Made by a program: the position numbers and the translations under genes
The notes under the pieces: generated by a model
The model's database searches: none
What the model was told of the DNA's origin: nothing
What the model saw: the letters and a program-made list of their open reading frames with translations, nothing else
Origin: Circinella minor
Taxonomy: Eukaryota; Mucoromycota; Mucoromycetes; Mucorales; Lichtheimiaceae
Direction: 5' to 3'
NCBI GenBank assembly: GCA_016758965.1
Contig: JAEPRB010000001.1
Span: 372,001-436,000, forward strand
Length of the DNA stretch: 64,000 bases
In this document: piece after piece, positions 25,999-39,185 of the stretch
Numbering within the stretch: the stretch's first letter is position 1
Layout of the letters: the number at the start of each line of letters is the position of its first letter

Positions 25999-28151
25999 TT
26001 ATTCAAAAATAGCATTCCCATTTCTCAAGTTCCTTTTTTTTTTTTTTACTGTACGACAAAATAAAATGTCACCTTTACTTTCTGTCATCAGTACTCCTAT
26101 TATAAAAAAAACATTGTTTATTCTCAGTTTATTATTAGCTGAATCTTTTGCAAGTTGGTAAATTTCACCTTCATAAAAATAATAACGAAGACAATAAAGC
26201 TCAATATAATGTAACGATTTACTAGTAGTAAGTGTTTTCAAATCATCCCTTGTCATATCTACGTAACGAAGTTCTACCCGCTTGAGTAATGGTAGCTTGG
26301 AGATGTTTTGCGCCAACGTTTTGTAAACCCTATCATCTTCATATTCACCATGATCAATTGAAAGATCAGTCAAACTCTTGATTTTAGATGCGGTCAAGAC
26401 AATGTCATTGGTCATTACACTGGTTTCGACGAGGCATAACTTTGTTAACAGTGACAATGATGGTGGTTGTAATAGAGCTGTTTTCGTTGTTGCTGTGAGG
26501 ATGGTATTGTTGTTACTTCTTCTCTCAAATATTTTTAAAATGTCGTGCATTTTATTAAGATTAAATTCACAGTCGAACAAATCAAGTTCGGAAAATTTGG
26601 GCATTTTAATAATAGCATCCAATACACTGTTCGGAATCATATCTTGACCATGTAACACCAACGATTGTAAACTGGGGGTCTGTTGGTTGATGACGCTGTT
26701 GCTGTCTTTCAGTGCTGTTATGATGGCAGGTAATATATATTTACAAGTCAGTGAGCCAGATGGATACTGACTGATCAAGCAGAATTTAGTTAAGTTCGTC
26801 AACGGAAACACATGTAAATCATCTGTCCATTTTTTCCAATCGTTGTCACTACTACTTGTAGTCTCGTCAAATTTCATCGATAAAAAAGATATTGTACGGT
26901 GATGTTTCTTAATCAATTGTAATAACGTCCGTGGGGAATCAATGCTAGAAGCGTAAATATCTTTTAAGCCAGGTGAATTATTATACAATCCAATATTGTC
27001 GTGGTTGTCCAACTCGATATCAAACCTACAATTGTAGGAAGAATGATCATGCATTACTTCAAGTTTATTGATGCTCTGGCCATGTTCTCGAACCGCTGTA
27101 TAAATGCTATCGTCACAGTTTTGGATAGCTAAATGCGAAAGATGTGGCGAATACTTCAAGAGTTTCTGTAATTCGGTGCGATTCATTTCATCTTTTTTAC
27201 AAGGTGAGGATAATAAGAGTTCTTTTAATGATGTATTTTGTTGTGCTGTTAATGTAATTGGTAAGAATACCGGATGTTCAGGATTGACGAGAACATATCG
27301 TAAAGTCGTAAGGTTATTGCAATTATTGAGAATATCAGATAAGTTCGGAAGATTGGTACTCTTGTTATAAAAATATAGATCTAGAGTCGTCAATGTCTTG
27401 GAAAACGCATTCAAGGCGGAAGGCAACTCTGCATATGAAATAGGATCCCCATGATTATCTAATCCAATTTATGTTATAGGTAGAAAATGAATAATTGATT
27501 TAATCTGAATGTTCTACTTTCTTCACTGTGTTATAATTACTTACAAACTATTATATGTTCTTCAATTTTTAATGACCGTATTTTTGGAAATTTGGTGGTT
27601 TGAAAAAGCTCGAATAGCGTTGCTGGTAATTGTAATTTATGTATTATTTTAATTTCTTCTAAATGTTGAGAGATTGAAGGCAAAAGCATATGGTGTGGTG
27701 ATACCACGTCATTTTCAGAGCGCCTACTTCCAAACGATATTCGTTTCCAGAATTTGGAATAATCAAGAATAATATTACGCCAAGTTGAACATACTCTCGA
27801 ACAAGGTGTGATTAATTCTTGATCAAAGTAATTATCAAAAATATAATGTACAATTTCGAGTGGAAGTTGACCCAAAATATCCATACGGCAGTTTTTACGT
27901 GACTCAGCTTCTTGTTTTCCTTGAAGTAATGCTTCATATTCCTTGTGCTTTATCGGAACATGATTCAAGCCCATGTTGAACACCTTGATTGCTTTTTCTT
28001 GTTTTCCGTGATCTTTATAACAATGGCCAGCGATAAGATACCCTGTAGGGTGTTCTGGAGTACATGTTATCATATCCCAGGCGTCTCGTAATTCATTTTT
28101 ATATTTTCTTTCTGGTACCGATGTTTTGGTTCGTACTTTGTGTGATCCCAT
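25999..28151 (-). CDS. TPR / F-box / leucine-rich repeat protein
   Basis: Probable substrate-recognition subunit of an SCF ubiquitin ligase. Two exons, 28151-27545 and 27458-25999, joined through GTAAGT and TTAG in matching phase, giving 688 residues. Seen: a TPR-like helical segment at about 22-80 (GYLIAGHCYKDHGKQEKAIK), an F-box at about 93-140 (LGQLPLEIVHYIFDNYFD, then CSRVCSTWRNIIL), and many irregular leucine-rich repeats through the rest. TPR plus F-box plus LRR is a common layout in Mucoromycota. The last 40 residues are less repeat-like, so the exact C-terminus is uncertain. It is a different protein from the F-box gene at 32291. Confidence 0.82.
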
Positions 28152-31100
28152 TTTTAATATATATTATATTTTCATATGCTTCTTGTTGAATGTCCCCTTT
28201 TTTTTCGGTTGTTTAGTTCCCAATGAAATTGATTATAAATAAAAAAAAAAGAATGTTAAAGTCAAAAAAAAAGAGAAGAGGTATATCCAATTCTTTTTAA
28301 TGTTACAAAATATTTGAACAGCATTAGTACAGCCACAGTAAAAGTCCGACTAGGGACGACGCAGCATAGAAAGGGTGAGTCATTCGTATCACTATAATAT
28401 ACTCCGCCCGTAGTGGAACGATGATTCTTTAGCCTACTAAAAAGCATTGGTGTCTTGACTGATCAATATTACTATTAAAAATATATGTAAAGAGCTTCAG
28501 TAATTCTGCAATAGTGATCGGACGTTTCTGTGAAAGACCCCAAACAACATGCAACATTTACGTCCCAAAATTTACTGCATTACCAAGTCTGCACTACTAG
28601 CTGCAGTAGTAGTACAAGAGGCTAAAGGGTATCTACACATGATCATGTAGCGCTCTTTTTTTTTTTTTCCTATTGTTACAAAAGCCATCTCAGGTACTGT
28701 AAATCAACCTTCTCACCCTCAATAAATTGAATCTTAATTTTTATTTTATCTAGTAAATGTAAATAAATACTATCTGTACGTATAAAGCTTACTTCTGTCT
28801 TCTCAAACCCGAAATTAAAACAGCTCAAGCATACAATTAGCCTATACATTAACTTTTGAAATATTTTATTTAGTCATTATGTCAATTCAAGCCCACGTTA
28901 TTGTTATTATTTCTCTTTTTTATTTTAATCAAATATATGCGATATACTACGACGACTACCCTTATTCGATGATGTAATTATTGTAACGAGCATTTGTGAT
29001 TAGAAAGCAGCTTCTGTGGTGCCACGCAGTTAACCAAATTAACATGTGAGTAGTAACAAAAAAAGAAAAAATAATCAAAATTTGTGTTAGATGGCACTTT
29101 TGATAATACATTTGAGCTTTCTCATTACTGTTGATTCTATCACTGCAACTACCGTAACTCTCCCCTTGAGTAAATATATGGTGAGTTTTTAATAAGCACA
29201 TTTCTCGATGTTGTTATCGGTATTGCCTAAGAAATTCCAGTCACTACTGCTGCAGGAAGCTTATTACAGAACCACTCACGCCCAGAATTTTACGGCTATT
29301 AAAATTATAAAGATCTGAAATAAAAACAATGTAAGATAGTATAAAAATATAACAAATTTATAGTACATCAGTATTATAGCTATAGATCAAGTTCATCTCG
29401 ACTACATATACACAAACTTTACTAGATCGTCATATAAAGAAAATTTATTAAAATCTTATTAGATGATCAGCTGAACTGCACATTCTGTCTTCAATACGTG
29501 TTGGATACAAGTTATAGGTACTATTAGTGTAGCGTCTCTTATCATTATTTTTTGTAGTAAATGAGTGATATATCATATATATATATATAATGTAATAAAT
29601 GATTGCATAGTAGTAACATTATTATATTCTCGGCATGCATGTAGAGGTTTATTTGCGCTTTGATATAAAAATGATAAGCACACTTTTACTTTCTTATTGT
29701 TTTCATTTGTTTATTTGAGTTCGTTTTCACAATTTTTATTTTATTAGTATTTCTGCACTCTTACGTACAGAACATAAGTAAAAATAACAGCTTGTAAATG
29801 AACATAAACTTGTGGCAAAGAAGTTGTGATATTTGATTATTTCAAATAAGAGTAAGGAAATAAAAACAGACCAGGTAAAATCCTTTGAAATTTTCTTGTT
29901 ATATACCTTTCATAACAATAGTATTTAGAACGACCGATTGATCCTTTTTCTACAGTAGTCTATGAGTTATGGGGCCTAGTTAATTAAATAATGTAGACGA
30001 TCGATATTAGAGTACGTTACTTTGGATTATTCGTTAATGTTAAAAACGTTATTATAAATACGTACGTACTATTCTGAAGTATGTTGGGCTTAGCTACAAT
30101 TCTCTCTTTATTCTTTTATTTCTAATAGTTGACAGGACGCACGACATTGTTATGTATTTGTCCCTATTTCCTTTTAGAATTGACATATGTATTTTGAATA
30201 TAATTTCTGATTTCAACTGGGATATTTAGAAATTATGTTCTTATCATACAACTGGTGTATATATAATTTAATAGCAAAATTTATTATTGAAAACTTATGT
30301 AAAAAGGGATGAGGAAGTAAATTTGCAAAGTACTTTAATTTAAAAAAAAGTGGGATTTCGTTATATAATTCTTAAAAACAAATGTTAATCAATTTAACTA
30401 TTAGTAGGCCATTATTTATTCAAAACATCCATAAGTCGAATATGAAAATACGATCGGCATCAATAATATTGAAAAAAAAAGTAATACGTATATGATAATT
30501 TATTACTATTTCCTGAAACATCTTTTTTTTTCTATTCTGTTGAAATCTAAATTACCAAAAGTCCAGAAAAGAGTCCACATTCCAACACTGAAAGCTAAAT
30601 CTCCTACTCTGTTCATTACTAAAGTTTTAATAGCTGCTTTATTGGATTGTAATCAAGTAAACCATACAGATCGACAGTGGCATATTATAAGATTATACCA
30701 AGCAGTTAATCACTATGATGTCGTGTAATAAATATACTTATATAGATATCACCAGGTAAAGAATTTTCTTTTTCTAGTGTTTTTTTCTAAATATTATTAT
30801 GATCTACAAGTTTGAAAAAAATATAATACCTTTTATATTGACCTTCAATAATAACAGTATTACTATTATTATTTTTTCATTGGTGGTTCTTTATATATAT
30901 ATGCTATAGGTTGCTTGACAACAGTTTTAGGAGTAGCGAAGCTTACTCCACTTTTTGAGAAAACAAACTAATATCTGCTGCATATATATCATGTATTTAT
31001 TTTTTTTGTTATGATATATCACGTTTATAAAGGTTTTATGGTATATTACACAATAGAAAGATTTAAGGAACGTTATCTGTTGTTGTTTTCTCCATTACAA

Positions 31101-32290
31101 TTTAAGAAAATAATACAACGGATATAATCACTAATCCTCTCTTTATTCAATTATCCAAATTATGTTTACACGATTCCTTGAAATATTAGATTTATATCAT
31201 ACTATCTGATATACTCATGATCAAGATAAAATAATGGGGAAAAAAAAGACAGTAACAAAATTTAGAGTATTATTCATTTTATGAGTCAACATGAATATGA
31301 AAAAAAAAAAAAAAGAAAAGAGAGAAAGTTTGGCGGAATGATTCTTATAAATAGTAAATACAGTAGAGGTAAGAGGTGAGGGGAAGATGCTTTCCGCGGA
31401 AAGAGTATGGGGAAAATGCTTGTTTCCTTTAAAGTTTAAAAAGAAAACCTCCGGAAGTAACCATTTTTCTCGGATCAATATATGAATCTAAATAATTGTT
31501 ATATTATTATTAACAAGGAACCAGATAAAAAAAAAGGGAATCAAATCGAAAAATATAAAAATAAAAAAAAAACTTTAGACAATATATATCATTAATATTT
31601 CATAATTCAGTTCTGTAATGTATGAAATATATTCTATTCGTAAAAGTAAAAATAAATAAATAAAAAGGTTATTTATGAAAATTAAACTTTTTCTTTTCCG
31701 AGAATTGGGTGATCTATCAGTCGAAATGACGTCGTGTTAATATAAAAAAAAATGTAGTTTTAGTCTGTTGATAAGAAATATTTATAATTGATAAAGAACA
31801 AAGTGTTGAAAAATGTGTATCATAGCAATATAAAGAGATCAACAAAAAAAAAAAGTTATGTTGTCAGCAACAATTTAAAAGTTCCAAAATTAGAAAAATA
31901 AGATAATGTGAAATCACGCTTTTTCAACTCCCACGACCGGATTTTTTTTTGAACCAGTAAAATCATTTCCAGTTTTTGAATCATTATGTCAACCACACAT
32001 GCTTTTCATATGCAACTATCCGAAACAAATTCGAAAAAATGCAACCATAATAATAATGTTATGTTATGATTATTTTTAATACTGCTCAATTACAAAAGGT
32101 TCAACTCACACATAAAAAAAAAACGACAACAACAAATATGCATCATCCTTTTTATTCTTTGTTACTCCTTATTTCATAAACACCTCTTTTTTTTACCCTT
32201 CTTCTTCTTTTTTTAATACGATATTATAATCATTTACTATTAACTTACTATTTATATTTAATAATTTGATACAAATATAATATATATACC
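28152..32290. other. 4.1-kb gene-free region
   Basis: AT-rich. All open frames are short and of unbiased AT composition. Small less AT-rich pieces occur near 28330-28640 and 31360-31460 but show no recognisable protein, tRNA or repeat. No transposon signature identified. Confidence 0.55.
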
Positions 32291-32659
32291 ATGTTTGAAT
32301 ACGCTACCTCCACAAACACCAACTTTTCCTACTTGATGAATTCACTTCCATTCGACATTGTCAATGAAATCTTTTCATACCTTTCACAAGATGACTGTAT
32401 TAATAGTATGGCTGTATGTCGTTCATGGTATGAACGTGTACCTGTCTATTCTTTTCACTTGTGGCGAAAAATTGAACTTTTATCTGGTGATCAAAATACG
32501 CGTTTAAAAAATCAACGGTTCCTGCGTTGTCTGGGTCCTCATGTTCGTCAAGTTATATTAAGTCCATCCAACAAAACAGAATTACTTGTATTCTTAGATA
32601 CCCTTCGTAATCATATGTGTGATATCCAATCTATAGGTAAATAATAATATTGGTTTACA

Positions 32660-32704
<45 letters not shown>

Positions 32705-34166
32705 TTCGAATATATTATTTGTTTCGATTCCATAAACTCCCATAAATTATGGTAACTGACCGTGGGGAAATTATTTTTTAGTATTTCGACAATCCAAAGT
32801 GGTTCATCAAGATGTTTATCAAGACGCTTTACAACCATTCAAAAATACATTATCAGAACTTTCTTTTCAAGACCATCCTTATCGTTTATCACCTATTCAT
32901 ATGATGGCATCATGTCCCAATTTAACACATTATACCTATCAATTCAGTAATCGTCCTGATTATCATACATATTCTCGCGTCGCATCTTCCACTTTACTCC
33001 CTGATACTATCCAATTACCTATTAAATACCTTTGTCTCGATACTGGCTCCTATAGTGATTTTAGATTAAAATCTATTCTTCAACATTGTCCACAACTTCG
33101 ATGTCTTATTGTAAATCAATCTGTACCAACCACATTTGACTTGGATATGTGTTCAAGGTTATGTCCCGAATTAGAATGCCTCGGGTTCCATAATGGTGTA
33201 TCACAAGGAGCAGCAAAAAAATGGGAATCCTATGCACGACGTTGTGGTACAAGAAGATCCAGGGGTTTACGCCATTTTATTTCAGCCGAAATTGGTGGAT
33301 ATGGAGCAAGACAAATGGTTCCTTTTTTGAAAAAACATCAACGTACTCTGAAGAGCATACATATCGTTGGTAATAATTACAGACATTATGATAACAACAT
33401 CAATGAACAGCAAAAAGATAAAGTCAAGAGTTGGTCTGATATTCAATCCATTCAAGCACACCATTTGGAATCAATTCATTTAACAGGAGTGGTATTGAGA
33501 AACGAGTCATTGGGTACCTTTTTACGCCATTCATCACAAGCATTAAAACGAGTCGTATTGGATTATGAACAAATGGATTTCGATGATGATGTTGCTGATG
33601 CATTGGCTTCATTACCGTATTTACGCAAATTGGATATTAGTATCAAGAAACCAGAAATATTGACATCATGGGCACCCGATATGACATTAATTGGATTCAA
33701 ACGTTTTTTGGCCTCATCGAATCGACTCGAAAGAATTTCTTTGGGTGGTGATATATTGGTGGATGATGAAATTATACAATTCCTTTGTGGTATTAAAAGT
33801 TTAAAGAATTTGGAACTGGATCATCCAGAATGTTATAATGTGACCCATCTCACTGCCAACGGTATATCCTCTCTTTTGACAAACAATAAGAACCGACTTG
33901 AATCCTTGACATTTAAAAATGTCGAATCTCTTACAGATGATACCCTCCCAAGTCTCAGGGCGAGCATGGGAAAAAGTTCAAGTTTGAAACGACTCGTATT
34001 ATCTGGATGTAATGGGATTACTAGTGAAGCATTATTTACTTTTGTACAAAATGAAACTGCTTTACAAGAATTGGTTATCAAGAATTGTATGTCTATTTCT
34101 AAAAATGCAATGATGGAGTTGAATAATAATAGTAGAAGATTAAATATATTTTTTGAAGAACAATAA
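32291..34166 (+). CDS. F-box / leucine-rich repeat protein
   Basis: Probable SCF substrate adaptor. Exons 32291-32636 and 32782-34166, with splice phases matching, give 576 residues. Seen: an N-terminal F-box (about residues 14-60) with LPFDIVNEIFSYLSQDDC and MAVCRSWYERV, then about ten leucine-rich repeats including CPQLRCLIVN, LECLGFHNG, LRKLDIS and LKNLELDH and ending LKRLVLSGCNGIT. The cysteine-containing final repeats resemble the AMN1/FBXL type. The intron contains a (TA)n(TG)n microsatellite. Its target is unknown. Confidence 0.87.
32660..32702. repeat. (TA)n(TG)n compound microsatellite in F-box gene intron
   Basis: TA dinucleotides switch to TG dinucleotides within the single intron of the F-box/LRR gene. 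Confidence 0.9.
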
Positions 34167-34671
34167 AAGATACCACGTAATATGATATCTATATTGTATT
34201 ACATTTTATATGACTTTATTTGTTTTAAGTTGTAACCTTTTGTTAAACTTATTAACTGCCTATTGTTTGATTTTGCTGATTTGGGCTGCTTTGAACAACA
34301 TCATAATCTACGTATGACCTACAATTTCTGATATCGATAATTTACTTGTGTTGCTTTGCACACACGTTCCTTTTGATAAAAAAAAATTATCTTTACAAGA
34401 AAAATCCTCCCCAGCAGTACTATCATAAATATAAATTCATTTCAATATACACAACGTGCTTGCTTTTTTTTTTTATTTAGTTAAAAAACAAAGATGAGAT
34501 ACAACAAATTTTGTAAACGAAAAATAATTCGTAATTAACGGCAGATCCTATAAGCGACTTCTCCATTTGGCCTAAATAGTATCGTAAAACACATAACTTA
34601 ATTGCCATGTTCCCAAACATATATACTCCTATTCATCTGTCTCTCCATTTATTAGAATCCAATAGTATTAT
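34167..34671. other. intergenic between convergent F-box and chromodomain genes
   Basis: About 500 AT-rich bases between two 3' ends. No feature recognised. Confidence 0.5.
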
Positions 34672-35470
34672 TTACCATGCTATTTTTGTTAAAATATCAC
34701 CAGTATCCAAAAGAACGGCAGATATCACTTCTCCATCAGTCCATTGATAATTTTCCGGTGGTTTAACAATGTTAACTCTTGCAATCACTGGGGCTACTTC
34801 CTTGGCTTGTTCATTATCCAGATCCACATCCTTTCCTTGATCTACATTACTATTACTATTAGTACTACCTGGATGTGGATCATCGTTATCATTTTGAGTT
34901 GATTTACGACGTTTACTGCTAGAAGGATCAACCAAAGTGGGATGCTGTTTGGATTCGGGAACAGTAGTTGTATTATAAATTTCATCATCATCTTTATCCA
35001 AAGTTGACCGTTTTTTTTTTCCCTTTTTCCTTCTGGTGCTGCCAATAAGCATCAATAAGATTACGAGAGAAACTGAAAAAAAATTAAAATATTATTATAT
35101 CAGTTTTTAAGACTTGTAATAAGACAATGAAAAAAAAAATAAACTATAGGTAATACATACATATTCTCTTTTGTTTCCCAAGTATTGTCTTCATTGCTAT
35201 AATGTTTCCATTTTACCAAATACTCGTATTTGGGCTAATATAATATAAATGAAATACATTTTATTAAATTTAATGTTACTTTGATTATAAACGAATGAAA
35301 AAAAAAAAACCTTTGTATTCAAGATCTTTTATATAGTTTATTTAAATCTGTTAAAAACATACTCTACCACGTTTATTCATTCGTTGATGAGCTACTATCT
35401 TTTCTACTTCATATTCATTTTCACCTTTGCTTCCCTTTTCTTCTTCCTCACTTTTATGTGAATGATCCAT
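34672..35470 (-). CDS. HP1-like chromodomain protein with one-base frame break
   Basis: Predicted heterochromatin protein that reads methylated histone H3. Exons: 35470-35363, 35234-35161, 35072-34672. Seen: an acidic leader, then a chromodomain at about 19-72 (YEVEKIV, YEYLVKWKHY, NEDNTWETKENI, NLIDAYW) with aromatic-cage residues Tyr20, Trp45 and Tyr48. The spliced frame of exon 3 runs into a stop at 34994-34996, just after a run of ten A (complement at 35011-35020). One base fewer in that run would open the frame to 34672, adding a Lys/Ser/Asp-rich linker and a C-terminal segment (NIVKPPENYQWTDGEVISA) that could be a chromoshadow-like end. The break is probably a homopolymer error, but a true mutation is possible. 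Confidence 0.8.
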
Positions 35471-35640
35471 GTTTCGTTTTGTTTTTTTTTAAAAAAAAGG
35501 TTTAAATATGGTGATGTCAAAAAACTAAGAAAGAAAAACGCGTTTCTCTTTTTTTTTTTTCATGTAGTTACAGAACCATATTGCTTTTCTCAAGACTGAT
35601 TTTTTTAAACCCATATAAACTGTCGTATCATTTTTTATCA

Positions 35641-35795
35641 GTACTCGCTTTGCTCGACTGAATGAGCCAGTTCGCTTCGCTTCGTGTCATTTAACGGATC
35701 CACGTCGCAAGGGGAGTAAAAGCATCCTTGACTCCCTCATTGGGGGCTTGCCCCCAAACCCCCGGTTGACTATGCATTCAAAGCTAGATTCGAGG
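35641..35795 (+). repeat. GC-rich dispersed repeat, copy 1
   Basis: A GC-rich island in AT-rich DNA with CGCTTCGCTTCGTGTCA at 35673-35689 and an inverted GGGGGCTTGCCCCC core. The order of short blocks matches the reverse complement of 41641-41791 and the piece at 63925-64000. Not recognised as a named family. Confidence 0.65.
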
Positions 35796-36181
35796 GTACG
35801 ATACAAAAGACCAAAAGTCGTGCTATGCTGTGGTCGTGCCATCCTCCCATGGCTGTGATTATTTTATTCCGCTGTCTCTGGTCATGCCTTACTATCCTGC
35901 CGTCTTCAATAACTACCTACTGACACTTGATAATACGATATAATGACTTCATAATAATAAGATTACATGTGTATATAACTGATAAATCATTCTCATTTAT
36001 CAGGAAACTAATAATAAATATCTTTTACTTAAACCCTCTTTACCTATGTAAGCAATACTTTTGGTTAATATAAGTAACATAAATAACACACACATAAATA
36101 TGATTGTGAAAGAATTTATCTTAATATACACATTTTGCCTTCTTCATCTTTTTTTTTAATAGTTATTATGTAAAGTCGAAC

Positions 36182-36232
36182 CCCGCTTTTTGTACAGGTG
36201 GGATTTAGGCCGAGAGGTGTGCAAAAAGCGGG
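36182..36232. repeat. pogo/Tigger-like terminal inverted repeat remnant
   Basis: CCCGCTTTTTG at 36182-36192 is repeated inverted as CAAAAAGCGGG at 36222-36232, within a context TCGAACCCCGC that resembles ends of pogo-type Tc1/mariner elements. It lies about 650 bases from the transposase relic at 36880-37229. Confidence 0.4.
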
Positions 36233-36879
36233 TGCGTAAAAGAAGTCTGAAAATCCAGTACTCTGCGAGTGCTTAATGACAATTAGGTACCGTTCTGCCT
36301 CTACTATCTACAATGAGAGCAAAGTAGGTTCTAAACTATTTGGCACAGACACCCATCTAATTTCATTCCACTCAGGTAACACTCGATAAACAATTTTTTC
36401 ATGATACATGCTGAACTTTACAGCAATAACATACTTTGGTTCCTGTTTTTGGAAATACATTTAGTTTAGTTACTGCTTTACATCCCCATCCAGCTTAGTT
36501 CGTTGTCTTCGGTAAATCCCATTATAGAACTCCCATGATTCTACTTCAATTAGATGTATATGGTTTTCATAAAAAGGATTAATACATATTCATCACCTGT
36601 TTGGACGTTTTGCATAAACAAAAACTATCGTTATCAAAAAAAAAAAAAAATCAGTGTGTATTGTTGATCAAAACACACATTTTTATTTGAAGAACTGCAG
36701 TAATTAATTCTGTACGAAAATATAAGTATGGCACTTTAAATATATATATATCATGATTTAATTCATAATAGAACACAAATATATTCTCACAAATTCCACT
36801 CATGGTACATACATATTCTTATACATTCTCAAGACAAATCAAAACGACAATTTTGGGTAATTATTTTTATAAAATATTA

Positions 36880-37229
36880 GTTATTTCACGACGAATGCGC
36901 TCTTGAGCGATGTGAGTCCTTACAGTGGCCAAGGGTATTCCTGTTACTTTAACCGCATCACGTACTGAGAGACGTTCACCAAAGTGAAGATAAAACATCT
37001 CCTTACGGTCTTGGTCCGTGACGCGTTGTCTTGGCCTCCTTGATGCACGAGAGACAGGTGGGCCTACTAAAAAATTGTTTTTCTCTTATAAGCATTCCAC
37101 ATATATATCTAGAGTATTTTCAAACTTACCATGTGCAGTGTCAAGTAGAACAAGAGTTTCTACCCACTCTTTAAGAGCGGTTTAGGGGTCGAAACCATTA
37201 GCTTCATCGACGTTGAAATTCAAATTCAT
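36880..37229 (-). pseudogene. helix-turn-helix transposase relic
   Basis: The minus strand from an ATG at 37229 reads MNLNFNVDEANGFDP, then a TAA stop, then in the same frame TALKEWVETLVLLDTAH. A GTAAGT...TTAG intron joins it to RPRQRVTDQDRKEMFYLHFG and ERLSVRDAVKVTGIPLATVR. This last part is a homeodomain-like helix-turn-helix of the kind that begins Tc1/mariner (IS630-like) transposases. No DDE catalytic domain follows. The in-frame stop and missing catalytic part mark it as decayed. Confidence 0.6.
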
Positions 37230-37754
37230 TATGAAAGTCGACTGTTCATTGTTAATAAAAAAAAATATGTTTATCTGAATAACCAGTTTTTCATCTCTTA
37301 AATAGTTCTTCGCGATGATTTGTTCTACCAGCTATTTATATTGTTAAGCATGACCTTCATAATAACGTTTTAATAAATTAAGTTAAGATTCGGCAGCTGT
37401 TTGTGCCACTAAAATGAAGTTTCAAAGTAAGGAGTTTAAGCTTTTGGTTCTCTTATGCCGAAACTACGTATCATAATCAAAATATAAACTGTAAAAAATG
37501 GTTTTTTAAAGTAATAAAGATAACAATAATAAACAACTTGTTTTACTTATTGAGAATATATTTGAGAAAAATATAACAAAATCAATTAATTTCAAGTTAC
37601 GTAAAAAGTATTTTTTATCCAAAGGCGAAGTTGTTATAAAGTATGACCTTCTGTTTGAATTGTCAGCACGGACAATAGGATTATATCCTCTCTTTTAATA
37701 TTCTATAATCACATAATGGTGAAGCGATGAACATACCAAAGACTTTGAAAAATA

Positions 37755-38431
37755 TTTTGTTCCGTGTAACAGTGCCACAAAATAAACTGAGATTTTACTA
37801 GCTAGTACGTACAAAAAAAATTAGAAACATTCATAACAAGCAAGCTGAATGGGTCATTTAATAAGAAAATACATTCTATACTCTTGGGCCCATCGAAAGG
37901 TCGTTGATTCAGGGATCTCAGTTCTAATATACCCTTTTTTTTTCAATGGCACATTGTCTTCTTATAGCCTCCTTAATTTCTTCCTCACACTTTGATGTTC
38001 TTTGTTCTTTGTTTTTCGTTAGTTTAACAACTCGGTTCTTCCAGCTGTTGTACCCTCTCCAGAGTCCCTTGAATAGCCAATTTAATAGGAAGCATGACCG
38101 ACGGTTCATGTTTTGTTCTCGTTCGCTTTGCTTCTAATTAAACTCTAATAGACTTCTTTGCTACTTAAAGCACTAAAATATTATGTCTCAAAGTAATTCT
38201 AATTATTATACGAATAAAAAGATCTTACTTATTATTGACATTAACAGCTTTACTTAGTTCACGATGGGTTAGGGAAATGTTGTTGTTTATTTCAAAATAC
38301 TGTATTGTTTATGAATAAGGAAAAAGCTCACGATAAAATGTTTTAATTAATGTTTATTTAGAGTAAAGATGAAACTTTTAAGAAGAAGTTACCAGTACGT
38401 ACATACAAACAGGATGTTACACGGAACAAAA
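37755..38431. repeat. 677-bp segment bounded by a perfect 17-bp inverted repeat
   Basis: TTTTGTTCCGTGTAACA at 37755-37771 and its exact reverse complement at 38415-38431. The interior is AT-rich with only weak open frames (for example 37924-38109 minus, ending in a charged helix). It could be a non-autonomous DNA element. No target-site duplication was established. Confidence 0.45.
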
Positions 38432-39185
38432 CAGAAAAAAATTGCTTTGTCATGGTCAAATCAAGTATCTATATGGGGCGTGCTAAAAGCTATATAAGCA
38501 GTGAGTGATAGATCTTACTGATTCTTGTATTGCTTATCTGCATACGTACAACAAATTCACAACTCGCAACATGATGGAAGATCTCCTTGGATTTAAAGAT
38601 GTACTTATGCAAGACGATGTATACAGCACAAGCGAGCTAAGCATCGCACTTTTTTTTTTTTTTGCCGTCAGCAACATGATCAGTAGAGTCAACAGTGATG
38701 TATTGGCAACCGCTTTATAGCAATAATATGTTTTTTATTATCAGTAAATGTTTTTCTTTTTTTGCTAATTATTAATTGTTTAATTCAAACATTTATCTTG
38801 TTTGATAATGATATAATATTTACGATCTGTTTATAAACATTATCATACGTAGGACTTGATTATATCTTTTTAATTAAAAATCGGTGTGTAACTGTCTACT
38901 CTTTTTTTTCGTTATAATAAAGAAAATTAAGTAGAAAAATCTATATAACATACCTGCTTCTCTTAGAGTTTTCTGTGTGACCATCCTGAGCATTATTCAA
39001 AATAATTTATAATCAATGCATAAAATAAGTAGATACGTAAATAAATTAAGAGTAGAACTGCTCAACCACCGTGACTTCTGCTTGGATGCCTATTCAACCT
39101 TTTAAATTACATAATAATCATTATACTGTTTATTATTAATACGTAATTTAATATTACCATATGATACCAACGTTGATACGTATCC
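38432..39185. other. AT-rich region without recognisable genes
   Basis: A short open frame at 38505-38720 (plus) has no recognisable motif. Nothing else seen. Confidence 0.4.

Noticed and set aside
26378..27370. Plus-strand frames of 88-89 codons
   Set aside because: Antisense shadows of the LRR exon of the TPR/F-box gene.
36960..36975. CTGAGAGA-like string suggestive of a thiamine riboswitch
   Set aside because: Lacks the rest of the TPP aptamer and lies within the transposase relic.
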